From: CAYMUN01 sp964640775
GTDB taxonomy: Bacteria; Patescibacteriota; Saccharimonadia; Saccharimonadales; UBA4665
Assembly: GCA_964640775.1 (NCBI GenBank)
Contig: CAZXIT010000003.1
Location: forward strand, 1 to 33,841
Length of the DNA: 33,841 bases
Reading direction: 5' to 3'
Below the pieces are notes generated by a model. The model saw only the letters and a program-made list of their open reading frames with translations. It was not told the DNA's origin and searched no databases. Below, one piece after another: positions 30,898 to 33,841 of this stretch. Each line of letters starts with the position of its first letter. The stretch's first letter is position 1. The position numbers and the translations under genes are program-made.

Positions 30898-31569
30898 CTA
30901 CTGGTTAAAGGCAAAAGGCGTGAAATTAGTGTCTGTATCGTAATAATCTACGCCCTCGGCCTTTTTGAGTTTCCTGACCACATAGTAGGTGATTGGAGTG
31001 ATAGCTGCTTCAATTAAGACTTTGGCAAACCAAGCTGACAGTATCGACTTAATGAGTAATCCATTGGGAATAACACCGTACAGAGCAATTATATAAAACA
31101 GTGTGCTATCTATTGCTTGACCGGCAATAGTTGAGCCAATTGTTCGGCTCCATAAATACTTGCCTTTAGTCAGCAGCTTCATCTTTGCAAGCACATAGTC
31201 GTTTATAAATTGCCCTGCAAAAATAGCTGCCAAAGCTCCAGCGGCTACACGTGGTGCCATGCCGAGAACTGTAGTAAAGGCATCATTATTAGCAGCTCCA
31301 GCCGCTGCTGGCAGCAAAATGGCTAACTGATAGAAAAGTGCTGTCAGCAGGCTCGCTCCAACGACTATCCATGTTGCTCGTCTAGCCTGTTTATAGCCAT
31401 ACACTTCAGTCAGGGTGTCACCGATAATATACGTCGCAGGGATACATAGCGATCCTGCCGATAGAGTCAAAAAGCCTATATGAGTTATCTTGCCAGCGAT
31501 TGTATTGGCAATTACAGCCATAACAGCGCTCAAACAAATCAGTAGTCCGAGGTATTTATAGTTCTTCAT
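30898..31569 (-). CDS. VUT/YhhQ-family queuosine precursor transporter
   Basis: 223 aa, about six membrane helices. The signature YIIGDTLTEVYGYKQARR (about 47-64) is diagnostic of the VUT family, whose E. coli member YhhQ imports queuosine precursors (preQ0/preQ1). GTIAGQ- and Asp-containing helices (TIGSTIAGQAIDSTLFYIIAL) are also typical. The start overlaps the stop of the upstream oxygenase gene (ATGA). The substrate in this organism may be preQ1, queuine or another small molecule. Confidence 0.88.
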   Translation of the reverse strand: MKNYKYLGLLICLSAVMAVIANTIAGKITHIGFLTLSAGSLCIPATYIIGDTLTEVYGYKQARRATWIVVGASLLTALFYQLAILLPAAAGAANNDAFTTVLGMAPRVAAGALAAIFAGQFINDYVLAKMKLLTKGKYLWSRTIGSTIAGQAIDSTLFYIIALYGVIPNGLLIKSILSAWFAKVLIEAAITPITYYVVRKLKKAEGVDYYDTDTNFTPFAFNQ

Positions 31570-32306
31570 AGGTTTTCACTAAGCCTGGCATAGGCACGCC
31601 ACTGTACACGCTTCGGATCGCTAAAGGCTGTCCTGGCGTGAACCACCCGATGGTTGTTCACAACTAGTATTTGCCCGGACGTTAGCAGTATATTTGTAGC
31701 GTAAGCATAACTGGCAGCATTCCATTTTCTGACCACCTCAATAGCTTTGGGCTGGTCATTGTTGAGTTTGTAGAAGTCCGGATTAGGGTTGAGCCTGATA
31801 AGTGACGGAGTTCCACTAGTGTCAAGCTCAACAATTGGCCGCAGAATGCCCTGTACCGCACCAAAACGGACCATGCCTGTTTCTTCAGTGTGGTGTGGCG
31901 GAGCCTGTAATTTGAGCGGTGTACCGGCAAGTAATTCTTGCTCCTCTTCGGATAAACCTTCAAGAAATGTGGTTTTGGCATCAGCCAAGATACTAACGCC
32001 GCCTCCATCGTCGGCTGGTCGCTCACACCCCATAATAATGTACTGAGACGGCACGCCTGGCCACCAAGCTTCATCGGTATGAAGCGGCAGTGCTCCCGAC
32101 GTTTTATAGTAAGATTTTTGGGCACCTGGTTGTGGCGCAAGCTTCATAGCTTCTGGGTAGTCACCGTTTACAACTACCGTGCCAATTTGGCGAGCCAACT
32201 GTAAGACCGCTTGCTCCATGTCTGCTACGCTGGCTGTGTCCGGCTCCAAAACCTGCCAACCATTTTCCATTAAACCGATTCCTGCTGGTAAACTCATTTG
32301 TTTCAT
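31566..32306 (-). CDS. TauD/TfdA-family 2-oxoglutarate Fe(II) dioxygenase
   Basis: 246 aa. The iron-binding facial triad is His76 and Asp78 in LPLHTDEAWW and His223 in NNHRVVHARTAF; the 2-oxoglutarate-binding Arg follows in RVQWRAYAR. The protein is shorter than TauD (about 280 aa). The substrate is unknown. It is translationally coupled to the VUT transporter gene, so the oxygenase may act on the imported compound. A divergent TrmB-like regulator lies 48 bp away. Confidence 0.86.
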   Translation of the reverse strand: MKQMSLPAGIGLMENGWQVLEPDTASVADMEQAVLQLARQIGTVVVNGDYPEAMKLAPQPGAQKSYYKTSGALPLHTDEAWWPGVPSQYIIMGCERPADDGGGVSILADAKTTFLEGLSEEEQELLAGTPLKLQAPPHHTEETGMVRFGAVQGILRPIVELDTSGTPSLIRLNPNPDFYKLNNDQPKAIEVVRKWNAASYAYATNILLTSGQILVVNNHRVVHARTAFSDPKRVQWRAYARLSENL

Positions 32307-32324
32307 TGTAATTTTGCCATTTAG

Positions 32325-32347
32325 TTTTAACCAAAATATGTTAAAAT
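32325..32347. promoter_or_regulatory. Inverted repeat over the -10 of the TrmB-like gene
   Basis: Arms TTTTAAC (32325-32331) and GTTAAAA (32340-32346) are perfectly complementary across an 8-bp spacer. The right arm overlaps a -10 box TAAAAT (32342-32347) that ends 7 bp before the ATG at 32355. The site lies between divergent genes and probably is the operator for both. Confidence 0.6.
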
Positions 32348-32354
32348 AGTACGC

Positions 32355-33074
32355 ATGATACCTGTTATAAAAGCTGCTTCACCACAAGCGGCAGATGTAT
32401 ACCGGTTGCTGTGCGATGCCGAAGAACTGACTGCGCAGGACATCGCCGACAAACTCGGCATATTACCGAACGCGGTGTATCGCGTTGCAAAAAAATTAAT
32501 GGATATTGGTCTCATAGAAGAGATAAGCAGCTACCCCGTTCGTTTTAAGGCCGTCCCAGCACAAACTGCACTCAGTCTATACATGGTAGCTGCTGCGCAA
32601 AACTTTAGACGTGAATTTGGCCTTACAAGCATGCCCAAAGCAAAAATCGACACCAGTCCAACCATTAGCCTTATAAAAGACCGGCAAAGCCTGCTCGCAA
32701 GAACCGCCACTGATGCTCGTGTCAGTCGAGAGTCGATAGATCTTATCGTTTCAGGACACGGAATACCCGACGATAACTTTATGGCCTACCGTAAAGCCGC
32801 AAAACTGGGGGTTTCTATACGCAAAATTGTGCACCAGCAAGAACAGACAAAAGGTCAGTGGATTGATATGTGGAAAGAAATTGGAGCTAGCGTGAGATAT
32901 TTGCCTAACTTTGAGATGCGCATGTTTATTTATGATAAGCGCGTGGTGTATATAACTTCTTTCGACTCAGGCAAACGGGGCAGTGCCTTCGGTGTCCGTT
33001 TTGAATACGTTCCATTAGCCTTGCACATGACTGAACTGTTTGAGCAAAATTGGCAAAAGGCCAAACAGCTCTAG
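32355..33074 (+). CDS. TrmB-like transcriptional regulator
   Basis: 239 aa. An N-terminal winged helix (about 12-55: ADVYRLLCDAEELTAQDIADKLGILPNAVYRVAKKLMDIGLIEE) is followed by a C-terminal phospholipase D-like ligand-binding domain of TrmB type (SRESIDLIVSGHGIPDDNFMAYRKAAKLGVSIRKIVH, then RYLPNFEMRMFIYDKRVVYITSF). It likely controls itself and the divergent oxygenase-transporter operon through the inverted repeat at 32325-32346. The ligand is unknown. Confidence 0.82.
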   Translation: MIPVIKAASPQAADVYRLLCDAEELTAQDIADKLGILPNAVYRVAKKLMDIGLIEEISSYPVRFKAVPAQTALSLYMVAAAQNFRREFGLTSMPKAKIDTSPTISLIKDRQSLLARTATDARVSRESIDLIVSGHGIPDDNFMAYRKAAKLGVSIRKIVHQQEQTKGQWIDMWKEIGASVRYLPNFEMRMFIYDKRVVYITSFDSGKRGSAFGVRFEYVPLALHMTELFEQNWQKAKQL

Positions 33075-33143
33075 TGTCAAAGCTAGTGAGTGCCTAGCTG
33101 GGTATCGTAGACAATGTTAGAACTTCACTGTTAAGCTTATGAG

Positions 33144-33584
33144 GTGAAAATTCAACGTATTGATCATATCGGTGTAGTGGTACATGACTTAGCGGCAGCC
33201 AAGCAGTTTTTCCTAGATTTTGGCTTTACCGTTCAGGGTGAAGCCGAGGAGCAGAGTGAACTGCTGGACAAAGTAACGGGGTTCAAAAACGCCAAGTCAC
33301 ACATTGTCTTCCTGCAGGCGCCGAACGGGCAAATAAATTTGGAGCTGGCCAAATTTCTTCATCCGGCGGACAAGTCAGAGGTGCAAGAGAATTTCATTTA
33401 CTCGCACGGCATGCAGCACCTCGCCTTTGTCGTAGAGAATATTGAAGACATCGTGGCCGCCATGAAACAAAAGGGCTACGAAGTTTTTGTCGACACTTAC
33501 AATTATAAAAACATGTATAAGCTGTGCTACTTCCGCGGACCAGAGGGAATTATCATTGAATTAGCTGAGCAGCTAGGGAAATAA
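33144..33584 (+). CDS. VOC protein resembling methylmalonyl-CoA epimerase or glyoxalase
   Basis: 146 aa, starting at GTG (MKIQRIDHIGVVVHDL). IDHIGVVVHDLAAAKQFFLDFGF, MQHLAFVVENIEDIVAAMKQKG and YFRGPEGIIIELAEQ carry the His, His and Glu metal-ligand positions of glyoxalase-type VOC enzymes. A methylmalonyl-CoA epimerase or lactoylglutathione lyase-like role is possible; the substrate is unknown. The nearest upstream ATG (33139) runs straight into a stop. Confidence 0.83.
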   Translation: MKIQRIDHIGVVVHDLAAAKQFFLDFGFTVQGEAEEQSELLDKVTGFKNAKSHIVFLQAPNGQINLELAKFLHPADKSEVQENFIYSHGMQHLAFVVENIEDIVAAMKQKGYEVFVDTYNYKNMYKLCYFRGPEGIIIELAEQLGK

Positions 33585-33621
33585 CAAAAGATTTCCAAGA
33601 AGTCTTTAGAAAACTTATGTT

Positions 33622-33695
33622 TGGCTGGGGATGAGGGATTCGAACCCCCGATCGCGGAACCAGAATCCGCTGCCTTACCACTTGGCCAATCCCCA
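33622..33695 (-). tRNA. tRNA-Gln (anticodon CUG)
   Basis: Cloverleaf read on the minus strand: acceptor TGGGGAT paired with ATCCCCA, D-arm with CCAAGTGGTAAGGC, anticodon stem GCGGA/TCCGC around loop TTCTGGT (anticodon CTG), T-arm with GGTTCGAATC, discriminator G and an encoded CCA (33622-33624). Starting with U1 is typical of tRNA-Gln. It decodes CAG. Confidence 0.95.
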
Positions 33696-33732
33696 ACGTT
33701 TTGTAGCTCAACTTCCGGAGCTTCAAGCGGTG

Positions 33733-33738
33733 ATTATA
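33733..33738 (-). promoter_or_regulatory. -10 box of tRNA-Gln
   Basis: A perfect TATAAT on the minus strand (33738-33733), 37 bp before the tRNA 5' end. No good -35 is seen. The rest of the sequence to the window edge (33739-33841) shows no gene I can support. Confidence 0.5.
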
Positions 33739-33841
33739 GCGAAAATCGGCCGCTACCGCCAGTGTGATACAATAGGAGACATTAACAATTTAAATATAGA
33801 GAGTGCGGGGAGAGATCTAGCTCGTTGAACCGCCGGCAACC

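Noticed and set aside
33631..33828. 65-aa open frame on the plus strand
   Set aside because: It runs antisense through the tRNA-Gln gene and has no coding signature.
33772..33841. AGGAG sequence and a TTG near the window end that might start another gene
   Set aside because: Too few codons remain before the edge to judge.
1..33841. CRISPR arrays, insertion sequences, transposases, phage genes or rRNA
   Set aside because: No regularly spaced repeats, transposase motifs, integrase genes or rRNA sequence were seen on either strand.

Overview
The window looks like a chromosomal segment of a small-genome bacterium. My best guess is an environmental member of the Candidate Phyla Radiation, probably Saccharibacteria (TM7). 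The reasons are short intergenic gaps, frequent 4-bp gene overlaps, standard use of TGA as stop, many unrecognised proteins, scavenging-type lipid genes, and a bo3-type quinol oxidase, which some environmental Saccharibacteria are known to carry. No rRNA or ribosomal protein marker is present, so the lineage is an inference.

Layout. 1-1781 (minus): 5' part of a cytochrome bo3 quinol oxidase operon (cyoA, cyoB), divergent from a long-chain polyprenyl diphosphate synthase (1822-2814). 2852-8804: mostly unrecognised genes, including a tandem paralogous pair, a ROK-type sugar kinase abutting a nucleotidyltransferase-like gene, and an exported Cys-rich protein. 8906-12526: an SGNH lipoprotein, then a MarR regulator, an anchored helical protein, a YcnI-type copper-binding protein and a VIT-family metal transporter, which together look like a metal-homeostasis group. 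12531-16100: an alpha/beta-hydrolase-like protein, a lytic transglycosylase, a stand-alone receiver protein and an unknown protein. 16169-20108: a TrpR-controlled gene set. 20140-24835: a cupin, then two converging lipid operons (YnbA/YnbB-type CDP-alcohol phosphotransferase and CDP-diacylglycerol synthase against an acyl-ligase/ACP/acyltransferase fusion with its own AcpS). 24886-33695: membrane proteins, three VOC proteins, a long RelA/SpoT homologue, a beta-lactamase-like serine hydrolase, a 2OG-Fe(II) oxygenase with a VUT/YhhQ transporter and a divergent TrmB-like regulator, and a tRNA-Gln.

Most interesting system. trpR (16205) is followed without gaps by a PrnB/indoleamine-dioxygenase-like haem protein, an LLM-class flavin oxidoreductase and a TIGR04076-type small protein, then after 94 bp by chorismate mutase and tryptophanyl-tRNA synthetase. 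The promoter carries a near-canonical trp operator (CTAG, 4 bp, CTAG) overlapping its -10 box. No trpEDCBA genes are present. This looks like a tryptophan-sensing gene set that consumes or modifies tryptophan, or makes an indole-derived product, rather than a biosynthetic operon.

Expression style. At least 14 first-in-operon genes have a sigma70-like -10 box ending 6-8 bp before the start codon and no Shine-Dalgarno sequence, so their transcripts are probably leaderless. Several carry a -35 box at exactly 17 bp or an extended -10. Genes internal to operons, and a few others, use GGAG-type ribosome binding sites. This pattern corrects several start codons (4869, 8804, 9643, 13763, 16205).
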